The translations under genes were made by a program, and so were the position numbers. Positions 37,885-47,096 of a stretch of DNA of 64,000 nt are shown one piece after another (within the stretch, counting starts at the first letter, position 1; every line of letters begins with the position of its first letter). This stretch comes from Novosphingobium sp. EMRT-2 (lineage in GTDB: Bacteria; Pseudomonadota; Alphaproteobacteria; Sphingomonadales; Sphingomonadaceae), in contig NZ_CP039695.1 in the NCBI RefSeq assembly GCF_005145025.1, positions 806,001 through 870,000 on the forward strand, read 5' to 3'. Under the pieces are notes generated by a model that was not told the DNA's origin, did no database searches, and was given only the letters and a program-made list of their open reading frames with translations.

Positions 37885-39111
37885 TCAGCGCGCGTTGGCA
37901 GCGACGTATTCCGCGATCTTGAGCTTGCCGAGTTGCGACATGTGGACTTCCTCCGGCCCGTCGGTGATCCGCACGTAGCGGTTGAGCGTGAAGAAGTGGG
38001 CGACCGGCGTATCGTCACTCACCCCCATGCCGCCGTGGACCTGGATCGCGCGATCGGCCACGGTCTGCGCCATCTGCGGCGCGATAACCTTGATCGCCGC
38101 GATCAGGTCGCGCGCCACCTTGTTGCCATGGCGGTCCATCGCGTCGGCCGCCTTCAGCGTCAGCAGGCGGGCCATCTCGATCTCGCAGAAGCTGCGCGCC
38201 ACGTCCTGGCGAATGCTGCTCTGGTCCGCCAGCTTGCGGCCGAACGCGATGCGGCTGTCCGCCCGGCGCGCCATGTATTCCAGCGCGCGCTGCGCCTGGC
38301 CGATCGAGCGCATGCAATGGTGGATGCGCCCCGGCCCCAGGCGCCCTTGCGCGATCTCGAAGCCGCGCCCTTCGCCCAGAATCAGGTTCTCCTTCGGCAC
38401 GCGCACGTTGTCGAAGCGCAGTTCCACCTCGCCGCCCGGCGAATTGTGCGAACCGAACACCGTGAGGTGCCGCACCACCGTGATGCCCGGCGTATCGCGG
38501 GGCACGAGGATCTGCGAATGCTGCGCATGGCGCGGCGCATCAAAATCGGTCTTGCCCATCACGATGAAGATGTCGCACCGCGGGTGCATCGCGTTGGAAA
38601 TCCACCACTTGCGCCCGTTGATGACGTATTCGTCGCCATCGGGCCGGATCGATAGTTCCAGGTTGGTAGCGTCCGACGAGGCGACCTGCGGTTCGGTCAT
38701 CACGTAGGCCGAACGGATTTCGCCATCGAGCAGCGGCTTGAGCCAGCGTTCCTGCTGCGCCGCGCTGCCGAACTTGGCCAGCACTTCCATGTTGCCGGTA
38801 TCGGGCGCGGAGCAGTTGAACACCTGGCTGGCCCACGGCACGCGCCCCATGATCTCGGCCAGCGGCGCGTATTCCAGATTGGTGAGACCGGGCGAGAACG
38901 CGCCGTATTCGTGGGGCAGAAACAGGTTCCACAGCCCGGCATCGCGGGCGCGGACCTTCAGCGCCTCCATCCCCGGCCATTCCTGCCAGAGGTTCGTCTG
39001 ATCGTGCACGAAATCGGCATAGGCCTTTTCGTTCGGATAGACGTGTTCGTCCATGAAGGCTTCGAGCCGGGCGATCAGGCCCTTCACCTTGTCGGTATGA
39101 TCAAACTGCAT
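37885..39111 (-). CDS. ACAD10/11-type acyl-CoA dehydrogenase
   Basis: FAD enzyme acting on an acyl-CoA. The 408-residue product shows the ACAD11-like fingerprints: [14 protein letters not shown] (103-116), [24 protein letters not shown], and [21 protein letters not shown], followed by [11 protein letters not shown] and [11 protein letters not shown]. In ACAD10/11 and the bacterial LvaC system, the dehydrogenase domain works with a kinase that phosphorylates a 4-hydroxyacyl-CoA, so that phosphate can be eliminated. Here no kinase is fused or adjacent. An ordinary dehydrogenation of a branched or cyclic acyl-CoA is an alternative. It lies 21 bp after the SDR gene. Confidence 0.9.
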   Translation of the reverse strand: MQFDHTDKVKGLIARLEAFMDEHVYPNEKAYADFVHDQTNLWQEWPGMEALKVRARDAGLWNLFLPHEYGAFSPGLTNLEYAPLAEIMGRVPWASQVFNCSAPDTGNMEVLAKFGSAAQQERWLKPLLDGEIRSAYVMTEPQVASSDATNLELSIRPDGDEYVINGRKWWISNAMHPRCDIFIVMGKTDFDAPRHAQHSQILVPRDTPGITVVRHLTVFGSHNSPGGEVELRFDNVRVPKENLILGEGRGFEIAQGRLGPGRIHHCMRSIGQAQRALEYMARRADSRIAFGRKLADQSSIRQDVARSFCEIEMARLLTLKAADAMDRHGNKVARDLIAAIKVIAPQMAQTVADRAIQVHGGMGVSDDTPVAHFFTLNRYVRITDGPEEVHMSQLGKLKIAEYVAANAR

Positions 39112-39132
39112 GAAGGGATGCTCCCGGCTGTT

Positions 39133-39870
39133 TCAGAGGGAAAGACCGCCATCCACCACCAGCGTATGACCGGTGACGTAGGATGCGAGGGGCGACGCGA
39201 GGAAGATCGCCGCGCCGGCCATGTCTTCGGGGGTGCCCATGCGGCGCTGCGGAATGGCGGTCAGCGCCCCTTCCAGCCGCTGCGGATGCGCGGTGGTGAC
39301 CTTGGTCAGCTTGGTATCGACCAGTCCCGGCGCCAGCCCGTTCACGCGGATACCGTCCGCCGCGAAGGCCTGGCCCAGCGACTTGGTCAGGCTGATCGCG
39401 CCCGCCTTGGACGCCGCATAGGCCGGATTGCCGATATTGGCTTTCAAACCCGAAATCGAGCTGACGATCACGATCGCGCCACGGCTTTCAGCCAGCTGGG
39501 GCCGGAACTTGCGCGCGCAATGCATCAGGCTGTCGAGATTGACCGCCATCACCCTGTCCCAGCCGGCGCGCTCGAATTCGCCGCGCTTGTAGACGACTGT
39601 CCCCTGGCAGAGGATCAGGACATCGAGCGAGGGGAACGGTAGCACCGCCGCCGCGATGGCATCGGGATCGCCCACATCGACACAGGAATAGCCCAGGCCG
39701 GTCAGGTCGGAACCATCCATCGGATCGTACTCGTCCGCCGATGCCCGCGTGCCCCAGACGTGGACGTTGCCCCCGCGCGCGCGAAACGCCTGGGCGATGC
39801 CGTTGCCGATGCCGCTGGAACCGCCGACGACCAGCACGGTCTTGCCGGAAAAGTCGGTATCTGTGGGCAT
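39133..39870 (-). CDS. short-chain dehydrogenase/reductase
   Basis: Classical SDR of 245 residues. The cofactor motif VVGGSSGIG (14-22), catalytic serine in VSSISG (about S138), and Y151-K155 in YAASK are intact. The C-terminus VTGHTLVVDGGLSL is typical. It probably oxidises a hydroxyacyl or cyclic alcohol in the same pathway as the adjacent acyl-CoA dehydrogenase and alcohol dehydrogenase. It is the first gene of a three-gene unit (SDR, ACAD, ADH). Confidence 0.93.
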   Translation of the reverse strand: MPTDTDFSGKTVLVVGGSSGIGNGIAQAFRARGGNVHVWGTRASADEYDPMDGSDLTGLGYSCVDVGDPDAIAAAVLPFPSLDVLILCQGTVVYKRGEFERAGWDRVMAVNLDSLMHCARKFRPQLAESRGAIVIVSSISGLKANIGNPAYAASKAGAISLTKSLGQAFAADGIRVNGLAPGLVDTKLTKVTTAHPQRLEGALTAIPQRRMGTPEDMAGAAIFLASPLASYVTGHTLVVDGGLSL

Positions 39871-39958
39871 CCCTGCCTCTCCTTCTGCCGGCCCTCTCTT
39901 CCCGTCAGCGGGGCGCCGGACAATCGCGTCCGTTACCCCGCCGATCGGGTATCACGCG

Positions 39959-42319
39959 TCAGAACGTGGCGCGCAAGCGCAGGCCGTAGGTACGCGGCGC
40001 GCCGAGATAGCCGTTCTCGTCGCCGGTCTGGAGCGGCGTCGGGAACGACTGGGTAAAGTAGGTGCGGTTGAACAGGTTCTGCACCCAGCCTTCGACCAGC
40101 AGGTTCCACTTGGGAATCTTGAAGCCGAGATTCGCGTTGACCAGGCTGACCGGCCCCTGTTCCGAAAGCGACGCGGTGCTGATGAGCTGGCGGCTGGTGT
40201 ACTGGTACTGCACGCGCCCCGTCAGGTTCAGGTTGTCGCTCAGCGGCTGATCGAGATTGAGCGCCACGTTGGCCGAAAGCTTCGGCGCGAAGCGGAACCG
40301 CGAATCCGACAGGACCGGATCGATCGAGGCGTCCTTGGCGTACTTGGCATGGGGTATCCAGGTGCCGTCGATGCCCAGCGTCAGGCTGTCGGAAAGCTGG
40401 AACAGGTTCTCGATTTCGACGCCATAGTCCTTGGCCGACTTCGCGTTGAGCACGGTGAAGCGCAGCCCCACGAACTGCGCGATCTGGAGATCGGACAGGT
40501 CGTAGTAGAACAGGGCGATGTTGGTGCGCGCGCGCCGGTTCAGGTACTGGAACTTGGCGCCCACTTCATAGGCATTGACCTTTTCCGGCTTGTAGGTCGG
40601 ATCGAGCGGGGTCGAGACGGTCGAAGTCGGGCTGATCAGGCGGATCAGGCCCTGCAGCTGCGGCGGAAGCGCGTTGAACACGGTCGGGTTGTTGAACAGC
40701 GTACCCGCCGCGTTCGCGTCGATGTTCACGCCGCCCGCCTTGAAGCCGCGGTTGTACGTCGCATAGAGCATCACGTCATCGACCGGACGGTACTGGATGC
40801 CCAGCGTGCCGCTGACCGCCTTGTCGGTCTTGGTCTTGTCGTAGTTCGGGCTCGGCCCAAGTCCGAGAACCGTGAACACGGTGTTCGGGAATGGCGAGAA
40901 GAAGCTGTTGCGGAAAGCGCCCTGCTTCTTCTCGACCGAATAGCGCACGCCGGCGATGATGTTGAACTTCGATCCGAGCGCGAAATCGAGATGCGCGAAG
41001 CCCGCATAGGAACGCGCCTTGCCCGACATCGCCTCGACCGCCCACGGCCCCACCGATGCGTTCACCGTCCCGGCCGGGATGCCCGACGCGCCCAGCACTG
41101 CATTCCAGTAGGCCTGCCCCTGCGAAGCCCAGGGCAGCGTGCGGCCCATCTTCAGCTTTTCGTCCGAGATGAAACCGCCGAAGACGGCATCGGCGTTCAG
41201 CGCGCTGATCTTCGTGTTGTAGGTCAGTTCCTGCGAGATGAAGCGGCTGTCGAAGTTTTCGTAGTAGCGGAAGATGTCCGCGCCCGAGAAATCGGGGTCC
41301 ATGTCGCGCTGGTCGAGCTTGAACTTGCGGATCGCCGTTACCGACTTCAGCGTGCCGCCGCCAAGGCCGGCTTCGATCTGCAGCGTGCCGCCGTAATCGG
41401 TGATCGTCTGGCGGCCGTTGCCGTTCAGCGTCTGCTGGTAATCGGACAGCTTGCGCGAAGGCACCTTGCCGCCGTTCAGCGTGGTCAACAGATCAACCAG
41501 CGGTTGTGTGGGGCCGTTCTTGAAGTCCGACGTGGCATAGCAGCAGTTGCCGCCGCCGTGCGAATAATCGCCGATCAGGCGGATGGTGAGATCCGGCGTC
41601 GGCTCGAACAGGAGCTGCGCCTTGATCGCCTGGGTGGAATCGCCGTTCAGGTGCTCGCCATTCGTCGGGTTCGTATAGAACCCGTCGCGGTGCGAAACCA
41701 CACCCGCGATGCGAAACGCCGCGTGATCGCTGATCGGCACGTTGCCGGCCGCGCGCACGGTGAAGGTGTTGTAGTTGCCATAGCTGGCGTCAAACAGACC
41801 CTCCATGCGGTCGGTCGACGGCTTGGCCGAGGAAAGCAGCAAGGCGCCGGCGGTGGTGTTCTTGCCGAACAGCGTGCCCTGCGGACCGCGCAGGACCTGA
41901 AGGTTGTCGATGTCGAGGAAGCTCTGCAGCGCAGCGGCGGCGCGGGTGCGGTACACCCCATCGATGAACACGCCGACCGAGCCTTCGAAGCTGCGGCTGT
42001 TGCCCGTGGTGCCTAGGCCGCGGATGATGACGTTGGCCGTCGAGCTGGAAATGTTGGTGGCGCGGAACGTGATCGACGGGCTGACCGCCTGGATGTTGGA
42101 AATGTTCTCGACGCGCGCGGTTGCCAGCGCTTCGCCGCTGGCCGCCGTGATCGCGATCGGCACGTTCTGGAGATTTTCGGCGCGACGCTGCGCCGTAACG
42201 ACGATTTCCTGAAGCCCGGTGCTCTGGTTATCCGCCGTGCTTTCCTGAGCCATGGCGGGTGCCGCGACAACCGATGAAACGACCATGCCGGCAACGCCGG
42301 CAAGGAATACTGCCTTCAT
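39959..42319 (-). CDS. TonB-dependent outer-membrane receptor
   Basis: A complete 786-residue receptor. The signal peptide ends near AMA at residue 24; the TonB-box region LQEIVVTAQRRAENLQNVPIAI begins at about residue 37; the plug has VLRGPQGTLFGKNTT; the barrel ends LRLRATF. It is upstream of the SDR unit on the same strand with an 88-bp gap, and divergent from an AraC regulator gene. It therefore probably imports the compound degraded by the neighbouring enzymes. Confidence 0.95.
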   Translation of the reverse strand: MKAVFLAGVAGMVVSSVVAAPAMAQESTADNQSTGLQEIVVTAQRRAENLQNVPIAITAASGEALATARVENISNIQAVSPSITFRATNISSSTANVIIRGLGTTGNSRSFEGSVGVFIDGVYRTRAAAALQSFLDIDNLQVLRGPQGTLFGKNTTAGALLLSSAKPSTDRMEGLFDASYGNYNTFTVRAAGNVPISDHAAFRIAGVVSHRDGFYTNPTNGEHLNGDSTQAIKAQLLFEPTPDLTIRLIGDYSHGGGNCCYATSDFKNGPTQPLVDLLTTLNGGKVPSRKLSDYQQTLNGNGRQTITDYGGTLQIEAGLGGGTLKSVTAIRKFKLDQRDMDPDFSGADIFRYYENFDSRFISQELTYNTKISALNADAVFGGFISDEKLKMGRTLPWASQGQAYWNAVLGASGIPAGTVNASVGPWAVEAMSGKARSYAGFAHLDFALGSKFNIIAGVRYSVEKKQGAFRNSFFSPFPNTVFTVLGLGPSPNYDKTKTDKAVSGTLGIQYRPVDDVMLYATYNRGFKAGGVNIDANAAGTLFNNPTVFNALPPQLQGLIRLISPTSTVSTPLDPTYKPEKVNAYEVGAKFQYLNRRARTNIALFYYDLSDLQIAQFVGLRFTVLNAKSAKDYGVEIENLFQLSDSLTLGIDGTWIPHAKYAKDASIDPVLSDSRFRFAPKLSANVALNLDQPLSDNLNLTGRVQYQYTSRQLISTASLSEQGPVSLVNANLGFKIPKWNLLVEGWVQNLFNRTYFTQSFPTPLQTGDENGYLGAPRTYGLRLRATF

Positions 42320-42394
42320 GCTTACTACCTCTCTGGCTATCCGCTCTACGCCGGATCAGACGGTTGAACTCTGCTTCAATCCTACGATTAAATC

Positions 42395-42400
42395 TTGACA
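42395..42400 (+). promoter_or_regulatory. candidate -35 of the AraC gene
   Basis: TTGACA, 41 bp before the ATG of the AraC-type gene. The -10 is poor (CAATAG at 20-bp spacing), so activation may be needed. The 121-bp region is shared with the divergent TonB receptor gene. AGGAGAG precedes the ATG. Confidence 0.35.
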
Positions 42401-42440
42401 TATTACGCCACGATCATGACCAATAGCGACAGGAGAGTTT

Positions 42441-43460
42441 ATGACGCCTGTCGCGCATTCATCGTCCATGCAGCAATTCGTCCGCTACGCGCGGCTTACC
42501 GGCATACCGCTGGAAGACATTCTCGATCGCGAACTGTGGTCGATCGTGCAATCGAGTGCGACGCGGGAAACCGTGCCCGCGCACGCCATGGTCGATATCA
42601 TGCAGATCTGCGCGATCATGGCGAACCGCCCGGAAATTGGCGTCGCCTTCGCATCCTGGTGCAACCTGAACGGCTACGGCCCGCTGAGCCTGCTGTGGGG
42701 CCACTGCCCGACAGTGGGGGAAACGATCCGCGTCTCGAACCGCTTCCTGCATCTGGAAAGCGATGCGCTGGGCGTCCGCTCCATCGAAACCGAGGACGAA
42801 ATCGCGCTCGTCCAGTTCGTCACCATTCCCACCCGTTTCGGCGGCAGCCAGTTCGTGGAGGCCACGCTCAGCTTGCAGGTTCGCATCCTGCGGCTCGTGC
42901 TGGGGGCCGACTGGAGCCCCGTGCGCGTCGAGTTCGACCATCCGCCGCCGGGCAACCTCAACCTCCACCGCACCTTCTTTCGCTGCCCGACCGTTTTCGG
43001 CGCCGACCGCTCCGCCGTCGTCATCCGGCGCGAGGAGATGAAACACCCCAATCCCAACGGCAACGCGCACCTGCTCGCCTATCTCGAACGTCAGCTCGCC
43101 GCGACGATGCGGCCCAGCGTGCGCGATTTCGTCCGGCAGGTGGAAGAACTTGTCGCCGCGCATCTGGCGGGTGGACAGGCCACGCTGGAGCGCACCGCCG
43201 CGCCGCTGCGACTTGGCGGGCGCAGCCTGCAACGCCGGCTGGCGGCGCACGGCATGACCTTCAGCGATGTTATCACCAATGTCCGCTTGCGCGTGGCGCG
43301 GGAATACTTCGCGCTCGAGGCGCAGCCCAATCTTTCGGAGCTCGCGCACCGGCTGGGCTATGGCGAGGCCAGCGCCGCCAGCCGGTTCCTGCGCCGGCAC
43401 ATGGACAGCGGCGTTCGCGCCCAGATCCTGCGCGGCAAGGCGATCCGCGCGCAACTGTGA
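42441..43460 (+). CDS. AraC family transcriptional regulator with arabinose-binding-like N-terminal domain
   Basis: A 339-residue regulator. The N-terminal about 200 residues resemble the OruR/ArgR-type ligand-binding domain of the family (GYGPLSLLWGHCPTVGETIR, HPPPGNLNLHRTFFRCPTVFGAD). The C-terminal about 100 residues hold two helix-turn-helix motifs (RLGGRSLQRRLAAHGMTF and LSELAHRLGYGEASAASRFLRRH). It sits between two TonB receptor genes and probably controls either or both in answer to the imported compound. Confidence 0.9.
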   Translation: MTPVAHSSSMQQFVRYARLTGIPLEDILDRELWSIVQSSATRETVPAHAMVDIMQICAIMANRPEIGVAFASWCNLNGYGPLSLLWGHCPTVGETIRVSNRFLHLESDALGVRSIETEDEIALVQFVTIPTRFGGSQFVEATLSLQVRILRLVLGADWSPVRVEFDHPPPGNLNLHRTFFRCPTVFGADRSAVVIRREEMKHPNPNGNAHLLAYLERQLAATMRPSVRDFVRQVEELVAAHLAGGQATLERTAAPLRLGGRSLQRRLAAHGMTFSDVITNVRLRVAREYFALEAQPNLSELAHRLGYGEASAASRFLRRHMDSGVRAQILRGKAIRAQL

Positions 43461-43606
43461 CACCGGCAAGACCGGCTCCCACGCCAGCAAGAATTGTCAA
43501 ATCCCGGCGCAACCCTGTGAAACGGCAAAGCGCTCTCCCGAAGATATAGGGTTTCTTCAGATGCAGGCCGGGCCAGCCGGCTGCGAACACCATGGGAGAA
43601 ATCCGA

Positions 43607-45841
43607 ATGCGCACCGCCCTCGCCACCGCCCTGTTGCTGGGTGGTGCCTCCTGGCTTCCGACCATCGCCCTTGCGCAAACGGCTGGAGACGGCGCCAGCG
43701 ACAGCGCCTCCGCGCAGGACGTGATCGTGGTGACGGCCCAGCGGCGCGAACAGTCGGTGCTCGAAGTGCCGATCGCCATTTCCGCCATCGGCGGCGACAG
43801 CCTGGCGTCAAAAGGAATCACCAATTCCGCCGCGCTGCAATCGGCGGTGCCCAACCTGCAGATCAGCAGCCCCTATGGCTCGACTCAACCGAATTTCAGC
43901 CTGCGCGGCATCAGCGTGGCCAACGAATACAACTCCAACCAGGCCTCGCCGGTCGGCGTCTATCTCGATGACGTCTATCTCGCCAACCGCACCGCGCACG
44001 GCATGGGCCTGTTCGATCTTGATCGCGTGGAAGTGCTGCGCGGGCCGCAGGGCACGCTGTTCGGCCGCAACACCACCGGCGGCGCGATCAACTTCATCAC
44101 CCGCGCGCCCGGGCTGCACGACAACGAAGGCTATGCCGAGGTCGGCTATGGCAACTTCAACACCTGGACAGCCCAGGCTGCCGTGGAAACGACGATGGTG
44201 GAGAACGAACTCGGCCTGCGCCTTGCCGCCAACTACGTCAAGGGCGATGGCCAGATCCGCAACGTGTTCCCGGGCGGACGCGACGGCAATTCGCAGGATA
44301 CCTTGCAGGGCCGCGCCACGCTGCGCTTCCGTCCCGGAGACGGACCGCTGGACGTCAAGATCAAGGTCTATGGCGGGCGCGATCGTGGCTCGCAGGCAGC
44401 CGTTCAGGGCTTCCTGCCGGCGCGTGCCGGCCTCGGCTTCTTCGAGACTAACGAAAACCGGCTCGGCCTGAACCGTACGGAAGCCTACGGCATCTCCGCC
44501 AACGTGGCCTACCACGTCTCGGACGCTCTCACGCTGACCTCGATTACCTCGCGCGATGCGGGCAAGCAGAACCTGCAACAGGCCGCCGACGGCGCGCCGG
44601 TGGACATCCTCGATATCAACTGGCGCTCTTCGTACAACCAGTTCAGCGAGGAGCTGCGGCTGAACTACAGCAACGACAAGCTGAGCCTCGTCGCCGGCGG
44701 CTTCTATGGCTGGGACACGGTCGTCACCGACAATACCTTCAACATCGGCAGCGCGCTGGGGCCGGGAGTCAACGGCGGCTTCTTCCAGCACTATCGCCAG
44801 CGCCGATCGTCCACCGCGCTGTTCGCCCAGGGCGATTACAAGCTGGCCGACCGACTGACCCTGACGCTTGGCGCGCGCTATACCTGGGACCGCGCGACTT
44901 ATCGCGATGGCTATGCCTATCTCTTTGCCGGCGATGTCGGGGGCGCGCAGACGCCGCTGGCAACGACCGTGCCCTGCGCCGGCGTGGCGGGCACCTGCGC
45001 CTATGATCCGGCGGCACGCTACGCCATCGACGGGCGCAACCGCGCGCTGACCGGCCGTGTGGCGCTGAGCTACGAACTGCCGGGCGCCACGCTGCTCTAC
45101 GCCAGCTACAACCGGGGCTATCGTTCGGGCGCGTTCAACGGTGGCGGCTATACCTCCTCGGCCGGGATCACCTATATCGCGCCGGAGCGGGTCAACGCCT
45201 ATGAAGTGGGCTTCAAGGGCAGTTACGGCGGCATCCTGACGCTGACCGGCTCGGCGTTCTACTACGACTACACCAACCAGCAGGTGCAGGACACGCGGCC
45301 CGGGCCGGTCTCGTTCCTCGTCAACGCCCCCAAGTCAGAAGTCTATGGCGCCGAACTGGAAGCCAGCGCGCGCCTTTCGCGCATGTTCAAGCTCAACGCC
45401 TCGGCCGGCTACCTCCACGCCCGGTACAAGCAGTTGACGCTGCAGGGCACGAAGCTGGACGGCAATAACCTGCCTTTCGCGCCCGAATGGACGTTCCAGG
45501 CCGGGATCGACGCCACGCTGATGGACAACACCACCGGCAAGCTGACGCTCTCCCCCACCGTCGCCTATTTCAGCCGGCAGTATTTCTCGCCGTTCAACGC
45601 GGTCAACGCCACCGGCACCACGCAGAACAATGCCGAACTGCAACAGGGAGCCTATGCCAAGGTGAACGTCAGCGCCGCGTTCCAGACCGGACGCTTCACG
45701 TTCAAGGCCTTCGCCAACAACCTGTTCGACCGCCAGACCTATGCCTACGGCCTGGACCTGCGCGGGGCGGGCTTCCCCTACAACTTCCTCGTGCCGTCCA
45801 CGCCGCGCACGTTCGGCGGCTCGGTCAGGGTGGCGTTCTGA
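43607..45841 (+). CDS. TonB-dependent outer-membrane receptor, coupled to P450
   Basis: A 744-residue receptor. The ATG at 43607 is chosen over 43592 because GGGAGA sits 7 bases before it and the protein then starts MRTALATALL as a clean signal peptide (cleavage near ALA-Q at residue 23). The TonB-box region AQDVIVVTAQRREQ (36-49) and plug VEVLRGPQGTLFGRNTT follow. The stop codon overlaps the ATG of the P450 gene by one base (TGATG). Such tight coupling suggests the receptor imports the P450 substrate. Confidence 0.95.
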   Translation: MRTALATALLLGGASWLPTIALAQTAGDGASDSASAQDVIVVTAQRREQSVLEVPIAISAIGGDSLASKGITNSAALQSAVPNLQISSPYGSTQPNFSLRGISVANEYNSNQASPVGVYLDDVYLANRTAHGMGLFDLDRVEVLRGPQGTLFGRNTTGGAINFITRAPGLHDNEGYAEVGYGNFNTWTAQAAVETTMVENELGLRLAANYVKGDGQIRNVFPGGRDGNSQDTLQGRATLRFRPGDGPLDVKIKVYGGRDRGSQAAVQGFLPARAGLGFFETNENRLGLNRTEAYGISANVAYHVSDALTLTSITSRDAGKQNLQQAADGAPVDILDINWRSSYNQFSEELRLNYSNDKLSLVAGGFYGWDTVVTDNTFNIGSALGPGVNGGFFQHYRQRRSSTALFAQGDYKLADRLTLTLGARYTWDRATYRDGYAYLFAGDVGGAQTPLATTVPCAGVAGTCAYDPAARYAIDGRNRALTGRVALSYELPGATLLYASYNRGYRSGAFNGGGYTSSAGITYIAPERVNAYEVGFKGSYGGILTLTGSAFYYDYTNQQVQDTRPGPVSFLVNAPKSEVYGAELEASARLSRMFKLNASAGYLHARYKQLTLQGTKLDGNNLPFAPEWTFQAGIDATLMDNTTGKLTLSPTVAYFSRQYFSPFNAVNATGTTQNNAELQQGAYAKVNVSAAFQTGRFTFKAFANNLFDRQTYAYGLDLRGAGFPYNFLVPSTPRTFGGSVRVAF

Positions 45842-47085
45842 TGAGCGAGGCCCGCGCCATCGCTTCCGGTCCCATCGACCTGAAGGACGCCCGCCTGTTC
45901 GAACAGGGCGTTCCCTGGGAGGCCTTCGCCCGGCTGCGGCGCGAAGATCCGGTTTACTGGAACCCGGAAAGCGACGGCGCGGGCTTCTGGGCGGTGCTGC
46001 GCCATGCGGACATCGTGGAGGTATCGCGCAACCCCGCCCTGTTCTCCAGCGCCTACGAAAACGGAGGCCACCGCATTTTCAACGAGAACGAGGTTGGGCT
46101 GACGGGCGCGGGCGAAAGCGCGATCGGCATCCCCTTCATCTCGCGCGATCCGCCGGTCCACACGCAGTACCGCAAGCATATCATGCCGGCGGTTTCACCA
46201 GCACGGCTCGGCGATATCGAGGCGCGCATCCGCACGCGGGTCGAGCACCTCGTCGCGGCGATCCCGCTGGGTGAGGAAGTGGACCTCGTGCCCCTGCTGT
46301 CCGCTCCTCTCCCCCTGCTGACGCTGTGCGAACTGCTGGGCCTGTCGCCCGATCTGTGGCCCAAGCTCTATGACTGGACCAACGCCTTCGTGGGCGAGGA
46401 CGATCCGGATTTCCGCCAGAGCCCCGAAGCCATGGCGGCAACGCTTGCCGATTTCTTCGCCTTCGCCAGCGAACTGTTCGAAGCGCGGCGGGCAGCGCCT
46501 TCGCACGACATCGCCTCGCTGCTGGCCAACGTGGAAATCCATGGGGAGAAGATCGCCTTCCGGGACTTTGTCGGCAATCTGATCCTCGTTCTCGTTGGCG
46601 CCAACGAGACCACGCGCAATTCGCTGTCGCACACCGTGCAGCGCTTCGCCGAAAGCCCCGATCAGTGGGCCATGCTGCGGCGCGACCGCGGACTGCTGAA
46701 GACCGCCACGCCGGAAATGGTCCGCCATGCCTCGCCCGTCCTGCACATGCGCCGCACAGCCATGGCGGATACAGAGCTGGGCGGCCGGAAAATCGCCAAG
46801 GGCGACAAGGTCGTGCTGTGGTACGTTTCGGGCAACCGCGACGAGACGGTGTTCGATGCGCCGGACCGGTTCGACATCACGCGGGCGAAGAACCCGCACC
46901 TGGGCTTCGGATCGGGCCAGCACGTGTGCGTCGGATCGCGCCTGGCCGAAATGCAGTTGCGCGTGGCGTTCGACATTCTCGCGGATCGGGTTATGTCTTT
47001 CGAGGTTATACGGTCGCCGCGCCGGTTCCGCTCGAATTTCCTCAACGGGCTCAAGAACCTCGACGTCATATTGCGGCCGGCGTGA
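45841..47085 (+). CDS. cytochrome P450
   Basis: A soluble 414-residue class I P450, an oxygen-dependent hydroxylase needing ferredoxin and reductase, none of which is nearby. The heme cysteine is C363 in FGSGQHVCVGSRLAE, the I-helix is GANETTRNSLSH (253-264), and the K-helix ExxR is EMVR (292-295). The pattern recalls bacterial terpene and steroid side-chain P450s (CYP125-like or CYP111-like), but a subfamily cannot be given by eye. It starts on the stop codon of the TonB receptor and is followed 11 bp later by an AraC gene. Confidence 0.94.
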   Translation: MSEARAIASGPIDLKDARLFEQGVPWEAFARLRREDPVYWNPESDGAGFWAVLRHADIVEVSRNPALFSSAYENGGHRIFNENEVGLTGAGESAIGIPFISRDPPVHTQYRKHIMPAVSPARLGDIEARIRTRVEHLVAAIPLGEEVDLVPLLSAPLPLLTLCELLGLSPDLWPKLYDWTNAFVGEDDPDFRQSPEAMAATLADFFAFASELFEARRAAPSHDIASLLANVEIHGEKIAFRDFVGNLILVLVGANETTRNSLSHTVQRFAESPDQWAMLRRDRGLLKTATPEMVRHASPVLHMRRTAMADTELGGRKIAKGDKVVLWYVSGNRDETVFDAPDRFDITRAKNPHLGFGSGQHVCVGSRLAEMQLRVAFDILADRVMSFEVIRSPRRFRSNFLNGLKNLDVILRPA

Positions 47086-47096
47086 GAGGCAGTCGA

